From Luteibacter aegosomatissinici (GTDB taxonomy: Bacteria; Pseudomonadota; Gammaproteobacteria; Xanthomonadales; Rhodanobacteraceae): a stretch of DNA of 64,000 bases. Under the pieces are notes generated by a model. The model was not told the DNA's origin and made no database searches. It saw nothing but the letters and a program-made list of their open reading frames with translations. The stretch covers positions 434,001 through 498,000 of the forward strand of contig NZ_CP095742.1 in NCBI RefSeq assembly GCF_023078495.1, in the 5' to 3' direction. The translations under genes were made by a program, and so were the position numbers. Positions 46,601 through 53,510 of the stretch are shown here, piece after piece (position 1 is the first letter of the stretch; each line of letters begins with the position of its first letter).

Positions 46601-47517
46601 GTCCGGTGTACCGCGTCCAGGGGAGCTCGTACGGGACGGTGGGTGATGCGGTGGGTGCGTTGGACGGGGCACTCAGCTCGATCAATACGCGGGTCAGCAA
46701 GCTGGAATCGGGAACGGCAGGTTCGCCCGGAACGGGCCCGACCCGTCCGCGCGTGAACGCGGCGGTGGCCGCCGCCCCTGCACCGGCTGCCGCCACGCCC
46801 GCGGCGGTGGCACCGGTCGCCCAGGCGCAGGCCATCGTGGAAGGCACCGGTGATGGCACGGCGATCGGTACGGGCAGCTACGCCAAGGATCCGACCGACC
46901 TTGCCATCGGCAACAACGCAACCATCGGTGCGGCCGACAGCACGGCGGTGGGTACGGGCGCTACGGTGACGGCGGCGGCAACCAACAGTGTCGCGTTGGG
47001 TGCCAACTCGGTGGCCGATCAGCCGAACACGGTGTCCGTCGGTTCGGCCGGCGCCGAGCGGCGGGTGACGAACGTCGCGGCCGGTACCGCGCCGACCGAC
47101 GCGGCCAACGTCAGCCAGGTGGACCAGGCCCTGACCACGGCCAAGTCGTATGCCGACCAGGGCGATGCCAGCACGCTGACCCAGGCCAAGGCGTACACCG
47201 ACCAGAAGTTCGGCGACATCGTGAGTGGCGGTGCGTTCGATGAGTACAAGCGTGAGGTCGACCACCGTTTCAACAATCTCAACGATCGTCTGAACAAGGT
47301 CGGCGCCATGGGAGCGGCCATGTCGCAGATGGCCTTCAGCGCCCAGGGCGTCAGCGGGGATAACCGGCTGGGTGTCGGCGCGGGCGGCTACAAGGGCCAG
47401 GGCGCGCTGTCGGTGGGTTACTCACGGGCACTGTCGTCGCACGCGGCGCTGACCTTCGGCGCCGCCGTCAGCGGAGGTGAGACTTCCGGTGGTGTCGGTG
47501 TAGGCATCGGCTGGTAA
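40636..47517 (+). CDS. Trimeric autotransporter adhesin (YadA/Hia-like)
   Basis: A 2293-residue type Vc surface adhesin. It starts at GTG 40636 after GGGAGGAA, with an extended signal peptide (ESPR: MNTIYSKVWKKSLGILVVASE) and cleavage near AHA-G at about residue 60. The passenger is built from YadA-type head repeats (S/T-x-A-x-G pattern, many GATAVG-like turns) punctuated by seven neck motifs (NTVSVG...R-x-TNVA...TDAVN). It ends in a coiled-coil stalk and a C-terminal YadA anchor (about 2230-2293: GAMGAAMSQMAFSAQG to GIGW) that trimerises into the outer-membrane barrel. A 1.9 kb tandem duplication fills the middle. It likely mediates adhesion or biofilm formation. Confidence 0.96.
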   Translation: MNTIYSKVWKKSLGILVVASEHARANGKGGASRRLRASMAALPLLAGAVFALASPAAHAGSSGSNNAQAGNICSGFSSLLAPVAKGYQAFACGAQAKAAGDYSVALGNAATSKGDYSTAVGQDAQAAGDFATALGQGARASATDSVALGQGANAANTGSTAVGRGARAIANNAVALGSDSVANRANTVSVGRSGGERQVVNVADGSQATDAVNKRQLDTVNSRVTTVNGRVDTVNGRVDTVNGRVDTVAANVATVSGKVNAVDAATADAQHYFKAQGTGDGSDDATAAGTFSTAAGSGAFAGSAGDSAFGSGAFATGGNATAAGYGATATGQNSAAYGAGSQANGPGSVAVGGVAVDADGNPLITNGGVPVDTGATSADVGGTAVGASAQAAGFAASAVGVGAYAGGAQSAAVGAVANAIGDYSTALGTQSVATGVASVALGAGSVADRDNTVSVGDVGAERQITNVAAGTEDTDAANVGQVNDAVNGATRYFKATGANDGSDDATAVGDYAVASGSGAFAGANGASAYGSGSFASGVNSTATGYGATATGQNSAAYGAGSQANGPGSVAVGGVAVDEDGNPLITNGGVPVDTGATSADVGGTAVGASAQAGGFAASAVGVGAYASGAQSSAFGAVANALGDYSTAVGTQSTAGGTSSVAVGESATATGDESVAVGGSAFGFFTAQATGYATTALGAGAWATADYATAIGWNTYAAADSSTALGESASAQDLGSSALGAEAIAVGTQSTAVGAVSTTNGDFASAIGSGSYAGANNATAVGGLASATGEDSTAVGANSEASGARSTTTGASSAAFGDDSTANGYSAIADGSGATAVGASSVADSDYATAVGNGASANGVGASSLGAGAFAQGDGAIAGGYGATSQGKNTASYGSGAQATANSATAIGGQAVDENGDPLITYNATGEAVGPATASGLAATAVGASAQAEGQFATALGTAAFAQGEQSLAGGFLSEASGQGATALGGQAYAAGALSTSVGYGTAAYSDGAVAIGGGASAAGTGSVAIGQYAETGFALFGLESANAVALGTNSWALGDSSTALGAGAWVLGDNSVALGANSSADRDNTVSVGDVGSERQITNVAAGTEATDAVNKSQLDAVSNNVTDATRYFKATGANDGSDDATAVGDYAVASGSGAFAGANGASAYGSGSFASGVNSTATGYGATATGQNSAAYGAGSQANGPGSVAVGGVAVDEDGNPLITNGGVPVDTGATSADVGGTAVGASAQAGGFAASAFGVGAFANGTQSVAVGAVANALGEMSTAVGTQSEASGDSSTALGESATAQDLGSSALGAQSLASGTQSTAVGAAAVAQGDFASAVGSGSYAGNTNATAVGGLATATGSDSTAVGQASEASGARSTATGGSSAAFGDDSTANGYSAIADGSGATAVGASSVADSDYATAVGNGASANGVGASSLGAGAFAQGDGAIAGGYGATSQGKNTASYGSGAQATANSATAIGGQAVDENGDPLITYNATGEAVGPATASGLAATAVGASAQAEGQFATALGTAAFAQGEQSLAGGFLSEASGQGATALGGQAYAAGALSTSVGYGTAAYSDGAVAIGGGASAAGTGSVAIGQYAETGFALFGLESANAVALGTNSWALGDSSTALGAGAWALGDNSVALGANSSADRDNTVSVGDVGSERQITNVAAGTEATDAVNKSQLDAVAGSVSDASHFFKATGTGDGSDDATAAGQFATAAGSGAFAGGTGDSAIGSGAFANGGNATAIGTTSTATGAASTALGAQSEASAANSVALGAGSVAQRDNTVSVGSAGAERQVTNVAAATQSTDAVNKGQLDTLADSVSSAAHYVSATGANDGSDDASAAGAYATAVGAGSSAAGDLSTAIGSFATASKESGTAIGASANAAGAGATAIGDSARATAANSVALGSGSVATRANTVSVGSASGNRQITNVAAGTQGTDAVNLTQLNSALSSAFAGTSNAAGNAVALALGGGATMGANGFIGPVYRVQGSSYGTVGDAVGALDGALSSINTRVSKLESGTAGSPGTGPTRPRVNAAVAAAPAPAAATPAAVAPVAQAQAIVEGTGDGTAIGTGSYAKDPTDLAIGNNATIGAADSTAVGTGATVTAAATNSVALGANSVADQPNTVSVGSAGAERRVTNVAAGTAPTDAANVSQVDQALTTAKSYADQGDASTLTQAKAYTDQKFGDIVSGGAFDEYKREVDHRFNNLNDRLNKVGAMGAAMSQMAFSAQGVSGDNRLGVGAGGYKGQGALSVGYSRALSSHAALTFGAAVSGGETSGGVGVGIGW
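42103..44007 (+). repeat. Adhesin tandem duplication, unit 1 (635 codons)
   Basis: This begins at codons TRYFKATGANDGSDDATAVG (residue 490) and ends after neck motif 3. It abuts unit 2 exactly. The start of the unit matches unit 2 at an offset of 1905 bases, and its end matches at 1719 bases. Unit 1 therefore has an extra 186 bases (62 codons), around 42600-42790, containing SAFGFFTAQATGYATTALGA. Long stretches (about 42150-42480 and 43140-43740) are nearly identical at DNA level. Confidence 0.9.
44008..45726 (+). repeat. Adhesin tandem duplication, unit 2 (573 codons)
   Basis: The second copy begins with the same TRYFKATGANDGSDD codons (residue 1125) and ends after neck motif 4. It lacks the 62-codon segment of unit 1 and has a variable region around 44385-44780. 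Otherwise it differs from unit 1 by scattered substitutions, many synonymous. Shorter related units flank the pair (about 41440-42102 and 45727-46115). Confidence 0.9.
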
Positions 47518-47560
47518 TTGACTAGGCGGCCGCCTACACGGGGCCGCCGAAACCTTGCGA

Positions 47561-47580
47561 GGCCGGCGGCGACGCCGGCC
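47561..47580 (+). terminator. Hairpin after the adhesin gene
   Basis: A perfect 8-bp stem (47561-47568 with 47573-47580) with a GCGA loop is followed by TTCGCTTTGTT. It lies about 45 bases after the adhesin stop and about 135 before gspE, whose promoter should lie in the remainder of this gap. Confidence 0.7.
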
Positions 47581-47713
47581 TTCGCTTTGTTGCAGCGCGT
47601 CGCAGGATGCGCGTCGCACGGTCGCCCCGGAAGCATGGTCTGTGCTACCAATAGCGGCCCATGGCCCCAGGAACGGGGGCATCGATACCGCAACGTACGG
47701 AGCGTGATAAAGC

Positions 47714-49438
47714 ATGTCTGCGATGACCGAGCATAGGGACATGCTTACCGGCGAACCGGGCGAAGCCCAGGTCTGCGCGCACCTGGTCGCGCATGGCCGC
47801 CTGAAAGACACTGACCTCGCCCGGGCACGGCGCCTGCACGACGAGACGCCCGAGGGCACCCTCACGGCGTTGATGGCCCGCCTCGGCCTGGTGTCGGAGC
47901 GTGACCTGGCGGATGCCTGGGCGGCCTTGCTGGGGCTGCCGCTGCTGGCCGCGAAGGACGCCCCCGAGATGCCGCCGGCCGATGTCGAACTTTCGGTCCG
48001 CTTCCTGAAGCAGTACCACGTCGTGCCCGTGCGCGAGGGCGACGATGGCCTGGCCTTGCTGGTGTCCGACCCCGCCGATCCTTACCCGCTCCAGGCTGTC
48101 GCGCTGGCTACCGGCCGGGAGGTGCAGTTGCGCGTGGGCCTGCGTTCGGAGATCGATGACCTGATCGAGCGCTATTACGGCCAGGGCCGTTCGGCGATGG
48201 GCAGCATCGTCGAGAGCCTCGATGGCAGCGCGGCGGTCGAAGACGACGTGGAACACCTGCGCGACCTGGCCTCGGAGGCCCCGGTCATCCGGCTGGTCAA
48301 CCTGATCCTGCAGCGCGCCGTCGAGCAGCGTGCTTCCGACGTACACATCGAACCGTTTGAGAACCGCCTGAAGGTGCGCTATCGCATCGACGGTGTGCTG
48401 CACGAAGTCGAAGCGCCGCCCTCGAGTTCCACCGCCGCCGTGATCTCGCGCGTCAAGATCATGGCCCGGCTGAATATCGCCGAGCGCCGCCTGCCGCAGG
48501 ATGGCCGCATCCAGCTGCGCGTGCAGGGCAAGGAGCTCGACCTGCGCGTTTCCACCGTGCCCACCAGCTTCGGCGAATCGGTGGTCATGCGTATCCTCGA
48601 TCGCGAATCGGTCGTGTTCGATTTCGAATCGCTTGGCTTCACCGACAGTTTCCGCGACAGCTTCGTCGAGGTGCTCGATCGCCCGCACGGCATCCTGCTG
48701 GTCACGGGTCCCACCGGCTCAGGCAAGACCACCACGCTGTACACCGCGCTGTCGCAGATCAACACGCCCGACGTCAAGATCATCACCGTCGAAGACCCGG
48801 TGGAATACCAGATCGAGGGCATCAACCAGATCCAGGTGAAGCCGCAGATCGGCCTGGATTTTGCCGGTGCGCTTCGCTCGATCGTGCGCCAGGATCCCGA
48901 CGTGATCATGATCGGCGAAATGCGTGACCTGGAAACCTGCCGAATCGCCATCCAGTCCGCACTGACCGGCCACCTTGTGCTGTCCACGCTGCATACCAAC
49001 AGCGCGGCGGGCGGTGTGACCCGCCTGCTGGACATGGGTGTGGAAGATTACCTGCTGGGCTCCACGGTCAACGGCATCCTTGCGCAGCGCCTTGTACGCC
49101 GCCTGGATCCCGAGACGGCCGTTGCATACGAGGCATTGCCCGAGGTCATCGAGCAGTTCCAGCTACACAAGTACACCGACGAGCGCCCGATCCGGCTGTG
49201 GAAACCCGGTTCGAGCGCGGCCAATCCCACCGGCTACCGCGGCCGTCGCGCCATCATGGAGTTCCTGGTGATGAGCGATCCCATCCGCCGGCTTGTCATG
49301 CAGCGCGCGGATGCGGGCGAGATCGAGCGGCAGGCGCGCTCCGAAGGCATGCGTACGATGTATGAGGATGGCCTGGCCAAGGCCGTATTGGGCGTCACCA
49401 CCATTGAGGAAGTCCTGCGCGTCACGCAGGAGAGCTGA
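47714..49438 (+). CDS. gspE: Type II secretion ATPase GspE (XpsE-like)
   Basis: A 574-residue cytoplasmic hexameric ATPase powering pseudopilus assembly. An N-terminal domain binds GspL and is followed by the N2 and catalytic domains. The Walker A motif GPTGSGKTTT has K338; the Asp box, Walker B (DPDVIMIGEMRD) and His box (STLHTNSA) follow. The zinc-binding tetracysteine element usual in GspE is missing: the segment RRLDPETAVAYEALPEV has no cysteines. ATG 47714 is chosen; ATG 47723 is a possible alternative. It is the first gene of an 11-gene operon in Xps order, and gspF begins 2 bases after its stop. Confidence 0.95.
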   Translation: MSAMTEHRDMLTGEPGEAQVCAHLVAHGRLKDTDLARARRLHDETPEGTLTALMARLGLVSERDLADAWAALLGLPLLAAKDAPEMPPADVELSVRFLKQYHVVPVREGDDGLALLVSDPADPYPLQAVALATGREVQLRVGLRSEIDDLIERYYGQGRSAMGSIVESLDGSAAVEDDVEHLRDLASEAPVIRLVNLILQRAVEQRASDVHIEPFENRLKVRYRIDGVLHEVEAPPSSSTAAVISRVKIMARLNIAERRLPQDGRIQLRVQGKELDLRVSTVPTSFGESVVMRILDRESVVFDFESLGFTDSFRDSFVEVLDRPHGILLVTGPTGSGKTTTLYTALSQINTPDVKIITVEDPVEYQIEGINQIQVKPQIGLDFAGALRSIVRQDPDVIMIGEMRDLETCRIAIQSALTGHLVLSTLHTNSAAGGVTRLLDMGVEDYLLGSTVNGILAQRLVRRLDPETAVAYEALPEVIEQFQLHKYTDERPIRLWKPGSSAANPTGYRGRRAIMEFLVMSDPIRRLVMQRADAGEIERQARSEGMRTMYEDGLAKAVLGVTTIEEVLRVTQES

Positions 49439-49440
49439 CC

Positions 49441-50658
49441 ATGAGCCAGTTCCGCTACCGCGCGATCAGCGCCGCCGGCGAGATGCTGGCGGGACGCATG
49501 GAAGCCACGTCAATCGAGGACGTCGTGGCACGGCTGCAGGAGCAGGGCCATGTGCCACTCGAAGCGGCACCGGCCGAAGGCGACGCCGGCGGCGGCAGCC
49601 TCGCCGCGCTGTTTCGCAAAGGGCCCTTCACAGGTGACCAGCTGGCCCAGTTCACGCACCAGCTCGCCACGCTGCTGGGTGCCGGCCAGCCACTGGATCG
49701 CGCCCTTGGCATCCTCCTCGACCTGCCCGAAGGCGAGCGTGCGAAGAACATGGTGGAGCGGATCCGCGACCGCGTACGCGGCGGCACCACGCTCTCTACC
49801 GCGCTGGATGAAGAAAACGGCGTGTTCCCGCGCCTGTACATCAGCCTGGTTCGTGCGGGCGAGGCGGGCGGTTCGCTCGACGAAACCCTGCGCCGGCTTG
49901 CCGATTACCTCGAGCGCGCCCAGGCGCTGCGCGGCAGCATCATCAATGCATTGATCTATCCGGCCTTCCTCATGGTCGGCGTACTTGGTTCGCTGGTGTT
50001 GCTGCTGGCTTACGTGGTGCCCCAGTTCGTTCCGATTTTTGCCGATATGCAGGTGCCGATTCCGCTCATCACCCAGATCGTGCTGGCGATCGGTACGGTG
50101 ATTGGCGACTGGTGGTGGGCCATCGCGCTCCTGATCGTCGTGCTGGTGGTGTTCCTGCAGATGCGCCTGCGTGACCCGGATGCGAAGCTGCGCTTCCACG
50201 CGCGCCTGCTCGGCATGCGTGTCGCTGGCCCGCTGCTGCTAAAGGTGGAGACAGCACGAATCGCACGCACGCTGGGCACGCTGTTGAAAAACGGGGTGCC
50301 CTTGCTCGGCGCACTTTCCATTGCGCGCCAGGTGACCGGTAACCGGGCACTCGACATGGCCCTCGAACAGGCCGCCGATCGCGTGAAGGGGGGAACGGGG
50401 CTGGGCAGCGCGTTGTCACAGACAGAGCGTTTCCCCCGTCTTGCCCTGCAGATGATCCAGGTGGGTGAGGAGGCCGGCGCGCTGGACACCATGTTGCTGA
50501 AAGTAGCGGATACGTTCGATGTTGAGGCGAAGCGCGCGATCGACCGGCTGTTGGCCGCCCTCGTTCCTACGCTCACCATCGTCATGACCGTCCTCGTGGC
50601 TTTCATCATGGCGGCGATCCTGCTGCCGCTGCTCAGCCTCACCAGCAATATCAATTGA
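49441..50658 (+). CDS. gspF: Type II secretion inner-membrane platform protein GspF
   Basis: A 405-residue polytopic protein at the core of the assembly platform. It has two homologous T2SSF domains (about 70-195 and 270-395) of helical bundles, separated by TM segments near 170-195 and 220-245, with a last TM at the C-terminus. It starts MSQFRYRAISAAGE as usual, and motifs such as FTHQLATLLGAGQPLDRAL and RAGEAGGSLDETLRRLADYLE match the family. It would contact GspE and GspL at the inner face. Length is typical (about 400). Confidence 0.95.
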   Translation: MSQFRYRAISAAGEMLAGRMEATSIEDVVARLQEQGHVPLEAAPAEGDAGGGSLAALFRKGPFTGDQLAQFTHQLATLLGAGQPLDRALGILLDLPEGERAKNMVERIRDRVRGGTTLSTALDEENGVFPRLYISLVRAGEAGGSLDETLRRLADYLERAQALRGSIINALIYPAFLMVGVLGSLVLLLAYVVPQFVPIFADMQVPIPLITQIVLAIGTVIGDWWWAIALLIVVLVVFLQMRLRDPDAKLRFHARLLGMRVAGPLLLKVETARIARTLGTLLKNGVPLLGALSIARQVTGNRALDMALEQAADRVKGGTGLGSALSQTERFPRLALQMIQVGEEAGALDTMLLKVADTFDVEAKRAIDRLLAALVPTLTIVMTVLVAFIMAAILLPLLSLTSNIN

Positions 50659-50685
50659 CCGAATCGTTCCCCAGGAGTTTTGCCC

Positions 50686-51111
50686 ATGCGCTCGACCCGT
50701 ACCCTCCGACACAGCCACGCCCGCGGCTTCACGCTGCTGGAAATGCTCGCGGTGATCGTGCTGATCGGCATCATCGGCGCCATCGTCGTCACCCAGGTCG
50801 GCAAGAACGTCGACAAGGGCAAGTACGGCGCCGGCAAGGCCCAGCTCACCACGCTCACGCAGAAGATCGACAACTACTCGCTCGATAATGGCGCGCCGCC
50901 CGCATCGCTTGATGCGCTGGTGACCAAGCCCGCGGATGCGCAGAACTGGCAGGGCCCCTACGCCAAGGCGTCTGACCTGAAGGATCCGTGGGGCCACGCG
51001 TTCGGCTACCGTTTCCCGGGTGAGCATGGCCAGTACGACCTGGTGTTCTATGGCCAGGATGGCAAGGCCGGCGGCGACGGCTATTCGGCCGACGTTGGTA
51101 ACTGGCAGTAA
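50686..51111 (+). CDS. gspG: Major pseudopilin GspG
   Basis: A 141-residue major subunit of the type II pseudopilus. A prepilin leader ends RG before the cleavage site G-FTLLEMLAVIVLIG with the invariant Glu at +5. The globular part ends with the calcium-binding region: DPWG, YDLVFYGQDGKAGGDGYSADVGNW. The ATG at 50686 follows AGGAG by 8 bases; an earlier TTG at 50680 is disfavoured. Processing needs a prepilin peptidase (GspO/PilD) that is not encoded in the window. Confidence 0.95.
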   Translation: MRSTRTLRHSHARGFTLLEMLAVIVLIGIIGAIVVTQVGKNVDKGKYGAGKAQLTTLTQKIDNYSLDNGAPPASLDALVTKPADAQNWQGPYAKASDLKDPWGHAFGYRFPGEHGQYDLVFYGQDGKAGGDGYSADVGNWQ

Positions 51112-51131
51112 GGCAGGCGGGGTTCACGGCC

Positions 51132-51572
51132 ATGCGCGTGCGCGGTTTCACGCTGTTCGAGATGCTGGCCGTGATCCTGCTGATCGGCCTCGCCGCAGCC
51201 GCCGTTTCCATACCGGTCACGCAGGGCCTGGCCAGTGCGCGCGTCAATGCGGCGAGCGGCGAACTCGCCGCGGCGCTGCGTTATACGCGCACCCAGGCCA
51301 TCGTAAAGGGCGAAAGCCAGGCGCTTGAGGTCGATGTGCGTGCCGCCACGTACCGGCCACCCGGCAAGGGCGATGTGCACCTGCCTCGTGACATGCGCGT
51401 CGCCATTACCAGCGCGCGCGAAGACCAGGCCAACGCCACCACGGGTCGTATTCGTTTCTTCCCCGATGGCAGCTCCACCGGCGGGCGCATCACGTTGACG
51501 CGCGGCCAACGCGAATGGCATGTCAACGTGGGCTGGCTCACCGGCGCGGTCAGTGTGGTGGCGCCACGATGA
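51132..51572 (+). CDS. gspH: Minor pseudopilin GspH
   Basis: A 146-residue minor pseudopilin with a very short leader (MRVRG) before FTLFEMLAVILLIG, Glu at +5. The rest forms the GspH/FimT-like beta domain. It likely sits in the shaft or tip of the pseudopilus. Its stop overlaps the gspI start in an ATGA. Confidence 0.92.
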   Translation: MRVRGFTLFEMLAVILLIGLAAAAVSIPVTQGLASARVNAASGELAAALRYTRTQAIVKGESQALEVDVRAATYRPPGKGDVHLPRDMRVAITSAREDQANATTGRIRFFPDGSSTGGRITLTRGQREWHVNVGWLTGAVSVVAPR

Positions 51573-51994
51573 TCCGGCATGGCATGCACGCCCGCCGCCG
51601 TGCGGCGGGTTTCAGCCTGCTCGAGGTCATTGCGGCCATTGCGGTGCTGGCGATCACGTTTGCCGCCCTTATGCAGGTCGCGGGCAGCGCCATAAGCCTC
51701 ACCACGCGCGCCAACGAGCGCACGCAGGCCGCGCTGCGCGCGCGCAGCCTGCTCGATGGTGCATTCATCATGGAGCCGGTGCAGGAAGGCAGCAGCGAAG
51801 GACGATTTGACGACACGTACCGCTGGCGATTGAACGTGGCGCCGTTCAACGTTGGCGATGCGCCCACGGATACCGGCAACGGCGCGCGCATGTACCGCCT
51901 CGACCTGGACGTGCTGTGGGGCGACGATGGGCGCGAGCGTCGTGCCCATTTTTCCACGCTGCGCTTTGGTGTTCCGCAAGGTAGTGGGCCATGA
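51569..51994 (+). CDS. gspI: Minor pseudopilin GspI
   Basis: A 141-residue minor pseudopilin. A basic leader (MIRHGMHARRRAAG) precedes FSLLEVIAAIAVLAI with Glu at +5. GspI forms the tip complex with GspJ and GspK. The start overlaps gspH by 4 bases and the stop overlaps gspJ by 4 bases, indicating translational coupling and equimolar synthesis. Confidence 0.92.
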   Translation: MIRHGMHARRRAAGFSLLEVIAAIAVLAITFAALMQVAGSAISLTTRANERTQAALRARSLLDGAFIMEPVQEGSSEGRFDDTYRWRLNVAPFNVGDAPTDTGNGARMYRLDLDVLWGDDGRERRAHFSTLRFGVPQGSGP

Positions 51995-52656
51995 AGCGCT
52001 CGCATGGCTTCAGCCTGATGGAGGTACTGGCGGCGCTCGCGCTGCTTTCCATCGTGCTGCTTGGCGTGTACTCAGGCATCAGTACCGCGGGGCGTATCGT
52101 CCGCAGCGGCGATCGCGCCATCGAACGCATGGATGAGGTTCGCTCCACCCAGGCGTACCTGCGTAGTGAGCTGGCGCAGGCGCTGGTCATGCCTTTCGGT
52201 GAAACCGACGACGGCGATCCGGTCGTCTTCGCTGGCGCATCGGACAAGATCACGTTCGTCGCTCCCATGCCGGGCTATCTGTCGCGGCTGGGTCCGCAAA
52301 TGCAGGTGGTGGCGCTGGTGGCCGATGGTCGTGACGACTACCGGCTCGAGGTGAGCCTGTTCCTCTTGCCCCCGGATGGCAGTGAGCCAAAGGCGCTGGG
52401 CGATCCGCAGGTTTTGCTCCGCGGCATCCACAAGGGGACCTTCAGCTATCGCGGCATGGACGAACAGAACAAGCCGATGGATTGGCAGGAAAAATGGGCC
52501 GATGGACGCCGGACACCCTCGCTGGTACGCATAGCGCTCGATCTCGACGGGACGACCGCGTTTCCCACGATGATCGCCCCGCTACGTATCGATCCATCGG
52601 CATCCCGCAACGGTTTCTCACTGTCGCGCGGGTCGCGCGGGCCGGTGGTGCGATGA
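51991..52656 (+). CDS. gspJ: Minor pseudopilin GspJ
   Basis: A 221-residue minor pseudopilin with leader MKRSHG before FSLMEVLAALALLS, Glu at +5, and a large beta-rich globular domain as expected for GspJ. It takes part in the tip complex. Overlaps of 4 bases on both sides tie it into the operon. Confidence 0.92.
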   Translation: MKRSHGFSLMEVLAALALLSIVLLGVYSGISTAGRIVRSGDRAIERMDEVRSTQAYLRSELAQALVMPFGETDDGDPVVFAGASDKITFVAPMPGYLSRLGPQMQVVALVADGRDDYRLEVSLFLLPPDGSEPKALGDPQVLLRGIHKGTFSYRGMDEQNKPMDWQEKWADGRRTPSLVRIALDLDGTTAFPTMIAPLRIDPSASRNGFSLSRGSRGPVVR

Positions 52657-53510
52657 GTACGCTGCGGGTTCAGCGCGGCGTGGCGTTGCTCATCGTGCTG
52701 TGGGGCTGCACGTTGCTCGCCATCATGCTGGGCGGGTTCGCCGCCCTGGCACGTACCGAGGGCCTTCAGGCGCGCTACCAGTTCGCGCAGACGCGCGCGC
52801 ACTACGCGGCCGAGGCGGGCATCATGCGGGCCATCGATGGCCTGCAGACGCCTGATCCGCAGGCACGCTGGATCGCCGATGGCCGGAGCTACACGTTTGC
52901 CTTCGACGATGCGAAGGTCGACATCACCATCGTCGATGAAGACGGCAAGGTCGACTTGAATGCCGCCTCGGCGGACGTGCTATCCGGGTTGTTCAAGGCC
53001 GCTGGCGCCGACGACGACCGGGCGCAGAAGTTGTCCGCCGCCGTGCAGGACTGGCGTCGACCCGGCGACGCGGCATTGCCTAACGGGGCAAAGCGACCGC
53101 AGTACGAAGCGGCAGGCCTGGATTACGGCCCGCGCAATGGCCCGTTCGCGACCGTCGAAGAGGCCCGCATGGTGCTTGGCATGGACGCGAAGCTGTGGAC
53201 CGTTATCGCGCCCGCCATCACCATCTGGTCGGGGCGCGAACGGCCCAACACCGAACACGCGCAGCCGCTCGCACTGGCCGCCATCCCCGGCCTGGGGAGT
53301 GCCGGCGCCACGGCCATTCTCGCTACGCGCGCCCAGGCGGGCGGTGCCGCGGTCGCGGGCGGCAATGGCGTCACCCACACGATCCACGCGGAGGCGATCC
53401 TTGACGACGGAACGAGGAGTTCCCTGACATCAACGATCAGACTTCGTGGGATAAGATCCGGAAACCAGCCCTACGCGATCTTGCGTTGGCGCGAAGGAGA
53501 CAGCGAATGA
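52653..53510 (+). CDS. gspK: Minor pseudopilin GspK
   Basis: A 285-residue tip pseudopilin. The leader MSTLRVQRG precedes VALLIVLWGCTLLAIM, where +5 is isoleucine rather than Glu, the normal exception for GspK. The globular domain contains VDLNAASADVLSGLFKAAG, the helical alpha-domain feature of GspK, and IWSGRERPN. It is shorter than many GspK proteins (about 320). Overlaps gspJ and gspL by 4 bases each. Confidence 0.92.
   Translation: MSTLRVQRGVALLIVLWGCTLLAIMLGGFAALARTEGLQARYQFAQTRAHYAAEAGIMRAIDGLQTPDPQARWIADGRSYTFAFDDAKVDITIVDEDGKVDLNAASADVLSGLFKAAGADDDRAQKLSAAVQDWRRPGDAALPNGAKRPQYEAAGLDYGPRNGPFATVEEARMVLGMDAKLWTVIAPAITIWSGRERPNTEHAQPLALAAIPGLGSAGATAILATRAQAGGAAVAGGNGVTHTIHAEAILDDGTRSSLTSTIRLRGIRSGNQPYAILRWREGDSE

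Noticed and set aside
43063-47265. A 1400-codon open frame on the minus strand opposite the adhesin
   Set aside because: It is an artefact of the repetitive GC-rich adhesin codons; the protein would be Arg/Gly/His-rich and repetitive, with no signal or domain.
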